Shown in pieces: positions 26,634 to 34,297 of a stretch of 64,000 nucleotides of DNA. Below the pieces are notes generated by a model that saw only the letters and a list, made by a program, of their open reading frames with translations, did not search any database and was not told the DNA's origin. Source of the DNA: Natronobacillus azotifigens (GTDB lineage Bacteria; Bacillota; Bacilli; Bacillales; Amphibacillaceae); contig NZ_JAPRAT010000008.1 of NCBI RefSeq assembly GCF_026805325.1, positions 1 to 64,000 of the forward strand, given 5' to 3'. The translations under genes were made by a program, and so were the position numbers. Each line of letters starts with the position of its first letter. The stretch's first letter is position 1.

Positions 26634-26692
26634 TTCCAACAAGTAAAACGACAGATACCATGAATGGTCATCTGTCGTTTTACTTGTTGGAA
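26634..26692. repeat. Perfect 23-bp inverted repeat inside R3 copy 2
   Basis: Arms run 26634-26656 and 26670-26692 and are exact reverse complements (ends TTCCAACAAG and CTTGTTGGAA). The loop is 13 bases. In RNA this is one long stable hairpin on either strand. There is no T run, so it is not a standard terminator. Confidence 0.95.
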
Positions 26693-26750
26693 AGCAACCA
26701 TCAGACCTTACTATATACTAAAAAATCTTTTGCATCTACTTAAAGATAAA

Positions 26751-26922
26751 GTGAAACTTCAATCAGTGGGGTTTTTAGCTATTCCCCCCACTGATTGTTA
26801 GCCCTAAAGGAGACCTAAAGCCCCTTGAACCATTCGGGGGGGCTAACGTCCGTTACTCCCACGCAAACAACTTGATATTCTCATTGTTTTGAAGTGGAAG
26901 TCTTACGGACGGTTGCTCCGGG
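26751..26922 (+). repeat. R1 element, copy C (inserted in R3)
   Basis: 172 bp from GTGAAACTTC to GCTCCGGG. The flanks are GATAAA on both sides, and the unoccupied R3 copy 1 has a single GATAAA there. This is the clearest insertion event in the window. Confidence 0.92.
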
Positions 26923-27147
26923 ATAAAACACCTAAAAATGAATTTTGCTATTTACTTCCTAATCGAATGAAATATAGGTATAATGTAAAAAACAAATCGT
27001 ATATAGTAAGGATAACATTTACAGATCAATTAGAAAACTTTACTTTCATACTAACCTACTGCTTTAGAATGTAAAATAGGATGCTAATTTCCTTTAACTA
27101 CAGATCCATACTGAAGGTAAATTAATTATACATGAAGAGGTGAAAAA

Positions 27148-27711
27148 ATGATTACAGGAAACTTAATGCGAGCTATTACCTATGCAACGAATAAACATGA
27201 TGGTCAAAAACGGAAAGTAGACAAAACACCCTATATCGCACACCCCTATCGCGTTGCCATGTTATTAAAAGAGTATCAATGTTCGGAGCATGTGGTCATC
27301 GCAGGCTTACTACATGATATTGTGGAAGATACGGACGGGACAATAGGCGGAATTACGAACTTATTTGGAAAAGAAGTAAGAGACTTGATCGAATTTGTAA
27401 CAGAGTTAGACAAGAAAACCGATTGGGAAGAAAGAAAAGAGCATAGTATCGAAAAAATTAAAAATGCGCCTATGGATGCTAAGCTCGTTACCTGTGCTGA
27501 TAAAATTGATAATTTACAATCCATGTTAGATAGTGAAATGATATATGGAAATTCTATGTGGAGATCTTTTGAGCGTGGGAAAAAAGATCAACAATGGTAT
27601 TATCAAAAAATGTATGAGAGTGTCGTTTATCAAATCCCCCACCACGAGCTACACCCGTTAATGCACTTATACGAAAAATTACTCCAACAATTTATGGAAG
27701 AGCGTATATAA
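27148..27711 (+). CDS. HD-domain hydrolase, small alarmone hydrolase-like
   Basis: A 187-residue stand-alone HD protein resembling the hydrolase half of Rel/SpoT. Visible motifs: RKVDKTPYIAHPYRVA with H32, LLHDIVEDTD with H56-D57 and E60-D61, and CADKIDNL with D118. Rel-type enzymes and Mesh1 homologues use these for manganese-dependent removal of the 3' pyrophosphate from (p)ppGpp. The synthetase, TGS and ACT domains are absent. Role as alarmone hydrolase is by family; other nucleotides are possible. Monocistronic with AGAGGTG before the ATG. Confidence 0.82.
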   Translation: MITGNLMRAITYATNKHDGQKRKVDKTPYIAHPYRVAMLLKEYQCSEHVVIAGLLHDIVEDTDGTIGGITNLFGKEVRDLIEFVTELDKKTDWEERKEHSIEKIKNAPMDAKLVTCADKIDNLQSMLDSEMIYGNSMWRSFERGKKDQQWYYQKMYESVVYQIPHHELHPLMHLYEKLLQQFMEERI

Positions 27712-27781
27712 CTATTCTGAACATTTCAGAAATAACATCATATTTAACACTCTATTAAAGAGGAAAGAGTGAATACCGTTC

Positions 27782-27824
27782 AAAATAAAAGGATCAAAAG
27801 TAATGATTTTGATCCTTTTATTTT
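27782..27824 (+). terminator. Terminator after the HD hydrolase gene
   Basis: AAAATAAAAGGATCAAAA pairs with TTTTGATCCTTTTATTTT. It is symmetric and could stop transcription either way. Confidence 0.85.
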
Positions 27825-27865
27825 GAGTACTTTAAAAAAGTTTAGATTACAAATCCATTATATAT

Positions 27866-27915
27866 AAAGACTATCAAGAACCCTGTCATGCAACGGTTTC
27901 TGATAGTCTTTTTTC
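27866..27915 (+). terminator. Second plus-strand terminator, no gene in front
   Basis: AAAGACTATCA and TGATAGTCTTT arms with further GAACC/GGTTTC pairing, then six T. Only about 40 bp separate it from the previous terminator. It may be a back-up stop or the end of a very short transcript. Confidence 0.7.
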
Positions 27916-27954
27916 ATTTCAGGTTACGAATATTTTTATTCACTTAAAAAAGTT

Positions 27955-28130
27955 TATTCAAGCTTGTCATCTAAATCATAACAGGCACCACCAATCCAAA
28001 ACGCTATTTCTCTTTCACTTGATATACGATTATCCATTTCTCTTACAATCCTATACCGCTTTTTAGCAAATATTGTGTATTTGCTAGCAATTCCGAAGAT
28101 ATATCCATATGTTTTTATCTATTTCAGCTT
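27955..28130 (-). other. Intergenic region with possible coding remnant
   Basis: From 27916 to 28351 no convincing gene is present. On the minus strand a stop-free stretch of roughly 50 codons ends with FWIGGACYDLDDKLE and a TAA, which reads like the C-terminus of a real protein, but no start or ribosome-binding site is visible. Not recognised. Confidence 0.25.
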
Positions 28131-28351
28131 AACTAATTAGATCGCTCAATATGGAGGTAAATCGTAAATTTTCTGAATTTACCGAGTTTGAACCAAATTT
28201 GATCTACCTATAACATTATATACATGCATGTTGGAAATGATGGATTACCTATCCTCTTTTCAACATCACAGATGATAGATACTTAGAAAAAGGTCATCAC
28301 ACAGAAAAAGATTTAACTTGTTTTACAATAATTTTAGGAGGGGTATTTAAC

Positions 28352-29323
28352 TTGAAAAAATTACTTAAAGTATTGTTGTTTGCTTCCTTGTTACTACTAG
28401 TAGCTGCGTGTGGAACAGATGATAATGATAATGACGCAACTGGGGATAACGGTGCAAATGATAACGAAACAGAACAAACAGATCCTAACGATAATGGAAC
28501 AGATGAAAACGATTCTGATGAACAAGGTAGAATAGCAGAATTACAAGAATCAGGTGTAACCATCGGATTCTCTAATGAAGCACCATACGCTTACGAAGAA
28601 AATGGCGAATTAAGAGGTGCTGCAGTTGATATTGCTATCGCAGTATTTAATGAACTTGGAATTGACAATGTAGATGGCCAATTATCTGAGTGGGGACAAT
28701 TGATCCCAGGACTACAAGCTGGTCACTTTGATGCAATCACAGCAGGTATGGCAATTACTGCGGATCGTTCAGAAAATGTTAACTTCGGCGAACCTGAAAT
28801 GCAATATGGGGAAGGTCTAGTTGTTGAAGCTGGAAACCCACATGATATTCATAGTTTTGAAGATATTGCGAACAACCCTGACATTACTGTCGTTGTTATG
28901 CAAGGTGCTACCGCACATGACTTCTTATTAGAATCAGGAGTTAGCGAAGACCAAATCGAAACGGCTCCAGATGTGCCTGCAACATTTTCTGCTGTCCAAG
29001 CAGGTCGTGCAGATGCAACAACTGGTACAGAAATGACTGTTCGGATGGCATTTGACTCTGCTGACACAGACGATTTAGAAATTGTAGAAACATTTGAACA
29101 ACCAGACATTCACGGTGTGCCAAGTTATGGTGCTGCAGCATTTAGATTGGATGATACTGAACTTCTTGAAGCTTATAATGAAGCACTACAAACGTTGCTA
29201 GAAGATGGAACAGTGGAAGAGCTGTTAGAAGCAAATGGATTCAGTGCTCAAACCAACTTTGTTCCAGCTGGAGAAATTACAACAGAGGAAATCATCGAAG
29301 CAGATCGGGCAGCAGAAGAATAA
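28352..29323 (+). CDS. ehuB: Ectoine/hydroxyectoine ABC transporter substrate-binding lipoprotein (EhuB-like)
   Basis: A 323-residue family 3 solute-binding lipoprotein: signal LLFASLLLLVAAC with the lipobox cysteine at residue 20, an acidic D/N/E linker of about 45 residues, then the binding fold (GVTIGFSNEAPYAYEENGE, VDIAIAVFNELG, GHFDAITAGMAIT). The Ehu order B-C-D-A and the ATPase features suggest ectoine and hydroxyectoine uptake for osmoprotection, though a general polar amino acid importer is the alternative. Start TTG lies behind TTAGGAGGGG. A terminator-like hairpin after the gene fits higher expression of the binding protein. Confidence 0.8.
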   Translation: MKKLLKVLLFASLLLLVAACGTDDNDNDATGDNGANDNETEQTDPNDNGTDENDSDEQGRIAELQESGVTIGFSNEAPYAYEENGELRGAAVDIAIAVFNELGIDNVDGQLSEWGQLIPGLQAGHFDAITAGMAITADRSENVNFGEPEMQYGEGLVVEAGNPHDIHSFEDIANNPDITVVVMQGATAHDFLLESGVSEDQIETAPDVPATFSAVQAGRADATTGTEMTVRMAFDSADTDDLEIVETFEQPDIHGVPSYGAAAFRLDDTELLEAYNEALQTLLEDGTVEELLEANGFSAQTNFVPAGEITTEEIIEADRAAEE

Positions 29324-29356
29324 TTTTATAAGACTTACATGATTTATAACTCCATA

Positions 29357-29397
29357 GGGTCCAGCTCCTCTCCTAGGGGACTGGATCTATTTTTTTA
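29357..29397 (+). terminator. Attenuating terminator between ehuB and ehuC
   Basis: GGTCCAG and CTGGATC arms followed by TATTTTTTTAC. It sits in the 173-bp gap between the binding-protein gene and the first permease gene and probably allows partial read-through. Confidence 0.7.
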
Positions 29398-29496
29398 CTG
29401 CAAAATAATCTTCTTCTGTATCTACTTCAAACGATAGCAAGTAAGAGATTATTTTTTTATCTGTCTTTTCAATATATATTATAAGGAGGGAATACA

Positions 29497-30156
29497 ATGG
29501 ATAACATCATTAGCATTATTACGCAAGTCGCCAAAGGATTAAACATAACCATTTCGGTTCTTTTAGCTGCTGCATTATTATCCTATTTTATCGCCTTTGT
29601 CGCTGGCTTATGTCGCTTGTCTAAAAATATCTTCCTACGAAAGTTCACTGGACTTTACATTGAAATCTTCCGCGGAACCTCCCTGATCGTGCAACTTTTT
29701 TGGTTTTATTATGCCATCCCAATTTTATTTAACATTGACCTTGGATCAAATTGGTCAATCGGGGTCATTGCGATTGCTATGAATTATGGCGCTTATTTAT
29801 CTGAAGTAGTACGAGGATCGATTTTATCTGTAGCAGATGGTCAAACAGAAGCAGCAACTGCTTTGAACATGTCGAGCTTTCAACGGATGCGCTTAATTAT
29901 TTTTCCACAAGCTGTACGAATGATGTTGCCTGAATTCGGTAATTATACAATTCAAATGTTAAAAGGAACATCACTTGTGTCTTTAATTGGAATGGGGGAT
30001 ATCTTATATCATGGTAATATCATGAGAAGTACGAACTTGTCACAAGCCCCTCTTATTTATTTAATTATTTTAATCTTCTATTTCGTTCTCGCTCTCCCAT
30101 TGATTTGGTTGACAAGAAAAGGAGAAAAGATTGCAAAGAAGGGAGTGGCTAGTTAA
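29497..30156 (+). CDS. ehuC: Ehu-type ABC transporter permease (EhuC-like)
   Basis: A 219-residue HisM-type permease with five or so membrane segments and the EAA loop (EAATALNMSSFQRMRLIIFPQA). N-terminal proline/hydrophobic start ITISVLLAAALLSYFIAF. The stop overlaps the next start (TAATG). AAGGAGGG precedes the ATG. Confidence 0.82.
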   Translation: MDNIISIITQVAKGLNITISVLLAAALLSYFIAFVAGLCRLSKNIFLRKFTGLYIEIFRGTSLIVQLFWFYYAIPILFNIDLGSNWSIGVIAIAMNYGAYLSEVVRGSILSVADGQTEAATALNMSSFQRMRLIIFPQAVRMMLPEFGNYTIQMLKGTSLVSLIGMGDILYHGNIMRSTNLSQAPLIYLIILIFYFVLALPLIWLTRKGEKIAKKGVAS

Positions 30157-30884
30157 TGAATGGAAATGAATGGAGTTGGGAAACATTCTTTGATGCCCTT
30201 CCCGTTGTAATGGAAGGTTTAAGTATTACTGTAGGATTAACCGTTAGTTCTTTCCTGCTTGCATTATTGTTTGGTTTTGTATGGGTATTTTTACGAAGAA
30301 TCCCTTATAAACCTTTAAATTGGCTTTTCACATGGATGATGGAATTTATCCGTTCAACGCCACCGTTAGTTCAGCTGTTCTTTATTTATTTAGCTTTACC
30401 TGTACTACCTGTAATAGGTATTACCTTAAGTTCATTCGCAAGTGCAGTAATTGGACTAGGAATTCACTTTAGTACCTATATAGGAGAAATTTATCGTGCT
30501 GGTATTGAAAGTGTAGGTAAAGGCCAATGGGAAGCAGCAACTGCACTCAATTTTTCCAAACGGGATAAATGGACAAAAATTATTTTGCCACAAGCCTTCC
30601 CACCAACGATTCCTATGATAGGGAATTACTTTATTATCATGTTTAAAGAGGTTCCTTTGGCTTCTACGGTTGGAGCCGCAGGAATTATGTATATGGCTAA
30701 TAATTATGGTTCTCAACACTTTAATTATTTAGAGGCGATAACCATTGTTGGTATCATCTTCTTGGTGTTAAGTTATCCTTCTGCTGTGTTAATTAGAAAA
30801 TTAGAAGTGAAAATGAATACACGTTTTGATAAGAACGCAAAGATCAAGGAAATCAAAGAAATTGATAAAGGAGCAATGCTATAA
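30156..30884 (+). CDS. ehuD: Ehu-type ABC transporter permease (EhuD-like)
   Basis: A 242-residue HisM-type permease, second of the heteromeric pair. The EAA loop is EAATALNFSKRDKWTKIILPQA. The C-terminus is an unusual charged cytoplasmic tail (NAKIKEIKEIDKG). One-base overlaps with both neighbours point to coupled translation. Confidence 0.82.
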   Translation: MNGNEWSWETFFDALPVVMEGLSITVGLTVSSFLLALLFGFVWVFLRRIPYKPLNWLFTWMMEFIRSTPPLVQLFFIYLALPVLPVIGITLSSFASAVIGLGIHFSTYIGEIYRAGIESVGKGQWEAATALNFSKRDKWTKIILPQAFPPTIPMIGNYFIIMFKEVPLASTVGAAGIMYMANNYGSQHFNYLEAITIVGIIFLVLSYPSAVLIRKLEVKMNTRFDKNAKIKEIKEIDKGAML

Positions 30885-31654
30885 TGGCTGAACCCATTGT
30901 TAGATACGAAGACGTGCACAAGTCCTTTGGAGATGTAGAAGTGTTAAAGGGAATAGATTTAGATATCTATCCTGCAGAGAAAGTTGCTATTATCGGCCCA
31001 AGTGGATCCGGAAAGACAACAATCATTCGGATGTTAATGACATTAGAAAATCCTACTTCTGGCGATATTATCGTAGATGGTACAAACCTTTGGAAGATGG
31101 AAAAGAACGGTGAAATGGTCGAAGCAAATGAAAAGCACTTACGTAGTGTACGTGGGGATATCGGAATGGTATTTCAACACTTCAATCTCTTTCCACATAT
31201 GACAATACTAGAGAATTGTATGACTGCACCAATTAACGTAAAGAAAGAAGATAAAAAGGAAGTGCGCGAACGTTCGATTCAGATGCTTGAGCGCGTTGGA
31301 CTTGGCGATAAATTAAACAATTATCCAAGTCAACTTTCTGGTGGACAAAAGCAACGTGTTGCGATGGCAAGAGCTTTGGTCATGCGTCCGAAAATCATGC
31401 TGTTTGATGAGGTAACATCAGCACTAGACCCCGAATTAGTCGGTGAAGTGCTTGAAGTTATTCGTGACATCGCAAAAAATGATGATATGGCGATGGTATT
31501 AGTTACACATGAAATGGACTTTGCCCTAGATATCGCTGATAAAGTACTTTTCCTTGATGAAGGTGTCATCGCTGAGCAAGGTTCTGCAAGTGACGTGATT
31601 GAACATTCTTCAAACGAACGTTTACAAGGCTTTCTTAGTAGATTTAGAGGGTAA
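30884..31654 (+). CDS. ehuA: Ehu-type ABC transporter ATP-binding protein (EhuA-like)
   Basis: A 256-residue GlnQ/HisP-type ATPase: Walker A GPSGSGKTT, Q-loop VFQHFNLFPHMT, signature LSGGQKQRVAMARAL, Walker B IMLFDEVTSALDPE and H-loop VTHEMDFA. An insertion before the Q-loop (LWKMEKNGEMVEANEKH) is a feature I associate with EhuA. Drives import by EhuBCD. Confidence 0.85.
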   Translation: MAEPIVRYEDVHKSFGDVEVLKGIDLDIYPAEKVAIIGPSGSGKTTIIRMLMTLENPTSGDIIVDGTNLWKMEKNGEMVEANEKHLRSVRGDIGMVFQHFNLFPHMTILENCMTAPINVKKEDKKEVRERSIQMLERVGLGDKLNNYPSQLSGGQKQRVAMARALVMRPKIMLFDEVTSALDPELVGEVLEVIRDIAKNDDMAMVLVTHEMDFALDIADKVLFLDEGVIAEQGSASDVIEHSSNERLQGFLSRFRG

Positions 31655-31673
31655 TCGTTTCGAATCAAAAAAA

Positions 31674-31710
31674 GTAGCACTTGGATCAGGCCAAGTGCTA
31701 TCTTTTTTTT
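31674..31710 (+). terminator. Terminator of the ehu operon
   Basis: TAGCACTTGG pairs with CCAAGTGCTA, followed by eight T. Confidence 0.9.
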
Positions 31711-31886
31711 GCGATTTAATCTAAACAAAGACCGCATTCTCGGTAAGATTGTACTTATTCACTGCTGGATTAATTATGTTTCTGCAAAAATACAGCCATT
31801 TCTCTCCTCGTAATTTTTTCATTTGCTGTACATCTTTTCTCCTCTATGTTTCGTCTATAAAGAGGAGACAAGAATGGAGGAATAAT

Positions 31887-32579
31887 ATGATTACTGTAGA
31901 AAACCTATCTCATCATTTTGAATTAGGAAAAAGGGGCAATCAAACGAGAATCCCTGTATTACACGATATTTCCTTTGAAATCAAGCAAGGAGAGATCGTC
32001 ACAATTATCGGAAGAAGTGGGTCTGGGAAATCAACACTATTAAACTTAATAAGTGGCTTCATCCGCCCAATTGCTGGTGATATTTTTATCACTGATACGA
32101 ATGTTACCAAATTTAACGAAACGCAATTCGCTGATTTCCGCTTAGATAACATCGGTTTTATTTTTCAAAATTTCCAACTGATTCCGAGTATGACTGCTTT
32201 TCAAAATGTAGAATTACCGTTAATTCTTAAAGGGCTCAGCGAAAAAGAACGGAAAAAAATTACGGACGAAACATTGAAACGAGTCGGACTAGAAGCATAT
32301 CATACTCATTATCCAAGTGAATTATCTGGCGGTCAACAACAACGCGTGAGTATCGCTCGAGCACTCGTTTTAAATCCACCGATCATTTTAGCCGATGAAC
32401 CAACCGGGAGCTTAGACAGTGAGACAGAAGCGGACTTATTAAACTTTATTCAGCAATTAAATCAAGAAATGGGCATAACCTTCCTAATCATTACCCATGA
32501 CAAAGAAGTGGCCAATATTGGTAATCGCTCCATAGAAATTCAAGATGGTCGATTAGTGCAAGGAGGGAGCGCATCATGA
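31887..32579 (+). CDS. ABC transporter ATP-binding protein (LolD/MacB-type)
   Basis: A 230-residue ATPase with Walker A GRSGSGKST, signature LSGGQQQRVSIARAL, Walker B ILADEPTGSLDSE. The TGSLD after Walker B marks the MacB/LolD/BceA class of mechanotransmission transporters. I used the ATG at 31887 behind GGAGGAATAAT; an upstream start would add 46 hydrophobic, unrelated residues. Its TGA overlaps the permease ATG by three bases. Confidence 0.9.
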   Translation: MITVENLSHHFELGKRGNQTRIPVLHDISFEIKQGEIVTIIGRSGSGKSTLLNLISGFIRPIAGDIFITDTNVTKFNETQFADFRLDNIGFIFQNFQLIPSMTAFQNVELPLILKGLSEKERKKITDETLKRVGLEAYHTHYPSELSGGQQQRVSIARALVLNPPIILADEPTGSLDSETEADLLNFIQQLNQEMGITFLIITHDKEVANIGNRSIEIQDGRLVQGGSAS

Positions 32580-33919
32580 CTGGTAAAGATAAATTTCGCT
32601 TTGTAAGACAAAATATGAAGAAAAGTAAAATGAGAATATTCATGACAGTATTAGCTTCGGCTATGGCGTGTACCTTTTTGATCGTTCTTGCATCTGTTGG
32701 CTTCGGTTTACATCAAACCGTTCTTAGGGACGTGATGGAGGAAGATGCGATCAACGAGATTAGTATATACGGCACAGAAGATGAGGATGGACAATATCGA
32801 AACATAAACAAAGAGGATGTGGAATATTTCAGATCATTAGATGATGTGAGAGCAGTAAGTACCTTAATCTATTTAAACCAGCAACCAGAATATATTGTAG
32901 ATACCCATCACATTCATGCAAATACTCGAGTCTCTGAATTTTTTGGCGAAGAACAAGCAGGGATTCAACTCGAAGCTGGTGAGCTTCCATCAGCAGCTAA
33001 CGAAATTATAGTTGGCTATCATTTTCTACAAAACTTAAGTCCTATCGAAACGGATGAAGATGTTGAAGTGTATGATGAAAACGGAAATATTCTCGATGAA
33101 CTTCGATATACAGAGGATATTATTGGACAAACCGTTAGCTTCACCATAGAGAAATATATGGGAGATGATGAGTTTGAGTCAAAAGTATTTGAAGCGGTCA
33201 TCACTGGAATTACCGAACAACCTGCCCGAGAATGGGTAGAGGATACGACGGTCTATATTACAGAAGAGATGCTTGCTTCGATTGAAAGTTATACAGAGAC
33301 AACAAAAGGGAATATATACCCAGAAGAAGACGAATATGAGCAGTATTATACTGGTTACGATGATGTATATCTCTACTCCCATTCTCTACCGCATGTAGAG
33401 GCGTTAACTACGCAACTGCAAGATGAAGGCTATTATGTCTATTCTGTTGCCAGTCAATTAAAAGAGATTAACATACTCTTTAATATTGCAAAAGCTGGTT
33501 TGATTTTCATCGGTACAATTGCTGTGCTAATTGCATCAATAGGTATTTATAATACGATGACGATGGCTGTTACCGAACGTGCACCGGATATTGGAATTAT
33601 GAAAGCCATTGGTGCAAGCCCGAAAACGATTAAACAAATTTTCTTATTAGAAAGTACGTATATCGGTTTGTTAGGAGCACTATTTGGAACAATCGTTGCA
33701 TATATCATCAGCTATTCGGTCAATTTTATCATTCCACTTATACTTGAGGGTGTTTATGGAGAACCGTTACCGGATGGACTTAAGTTCTCTGCAATTCCTT
33801 GGACACTCGTTGTCATTGCGGTTACAATTTGTCTGATCGTTACGATCATTTCAGGGTCACGACCAGCAAAAAAAGCAACGAAAATTGATGTATTAAAAGC
33901 AATGCGACGGGAGATCTAA
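32576..33919 (+). CDS. FtsX/MacB-like ABC transporter permease
   Basis: 447 residues: one N-terminal membrane segment (FMTVLASAMACTFLIVLASVGFGL), a large extracellular acidic MacB-PCD-like domain (about 50-300), then three C-terminal segments with the FtsX pattern (ERAPDIGIMKAIGASPKTIKQIF). Such pairs export peptides or lipids, or resist antimicrobial peptides. No two-component genes flank it, so a Bce-type role is not supported. Confidence 0.85.
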   Translation: MTGKDKFRFVRQNMKKSKMRIFMTVLASAMACTFLIVLASVGFGLHQTVLRDVMEEDAINEISIYGTEDEDGQYRNINKEDVEYFRSLDDVRAVSTLIYLNQQPEYIVDTHHIHANTRVSEFFGEEQAGIQLEAGELPSAANEIIVGYHFLQNLSPIETDEDVEVYDENGNILDELRYTEDIIGQTVSFTIEKYMGDDEFESKVFEAVITGITEQPAREWVEDTTVYITEEMLASIESYTETTKGNIYPEEDEYEQYYTGYDDVYLYSHSLPHVEALTTQLQDEGYYVYSVASQLKEINILFNIAKAGLIFIGTIAVLIASIGIYNTMTMAVTERAPDIGIMKAIGASPKTIKQIFLLESTYIGLLGALFGTIVAYIISYSVNFIIPLILEGVYGEPLPDGLKFSAIPWTLVVIAVTICLIVTIISGSRPAKKATKIDVLKAMRREI

Positions 33920-34050
33920 TCGACTTATTTAAATAAGAAAAACAGAGCAAACCTGCCCGTTCCTTTTGGAAGAATAAGATATAGAGGATCTAGGCGGGTG
34001 GTGGTAACAAGCAAGCACTAGTCAATAGCCACACTATGATCTAAAGAACT

Positions 34051-34226
34051 AAAGCGCAGAGCGCCGGTTAAAAACGTAGCAATTGGAGCGAATCAATCGA
34101 GATAAAGCAATCATAGTAAGCTTGCGAACCGATGGTGGCTTGTCGTAGATTGCTTCATGAAGTTGCCTAGTTTTTGGCGCTCGAAGCTAGACGTGGCTAT
34201 ATCTGTTCCGAAAAGTTATCCACAAT
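34051..34226 (+). repeat. R2 repeat, full copy
   Basis: About 175 bp. AGCGCCGGTTAAAAACGTAG near the left and TTGCCTAGTTTTTGGCGCT near the right can pair as a long imperfect stem, and GATAAAGCAATC faces GATTGCTTC inside it. It ends GAAAAGTTATCCACA, so TTATCCACA at 34218-34226 is a perfect DnaA-box sequence, though the other copies differ there. The rest of this gap (33920-34050) shows nothing clear. Confidence 0.85.
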
Positions 34227-34249
34227 TCTAAAATCTTCCTAAGCAAAGA

Positions 34250-34286
34250 AAAAGCTAGGTTTCCAATAAGGAGACCTAGCTTTTCA
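34250..34286 (-). terminator. Terminator of typA
   Basis: Minus strand: AAAGCTAGGTCTCC and GGAAACCTAGCTTT arms, then TTTTC. Confidence 0.85.
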
Positions 34287-34297
34287 TATCAATACCT

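Larger units (their letters stand above)
26576..26938. repeat. R3 repeat, copy 2, interrupted by R1 copy C
   Basis: Matches copy 1 (16497-16650) from AATAAGAAGCTATATTTTAT to AAAGATAAA, then resumes as ATAAAACACCT after the R1 insertion. It also contains a 63-bp palindromic stretch that copy 1 lacks. Confidence 0.85.

Noticed and set aside
28297..28563. Minus-strand frame over the start of ehuB
   Set aside because: Antisense to the acidic, low-complexity linker of EhuB; no ribosome-binding site.
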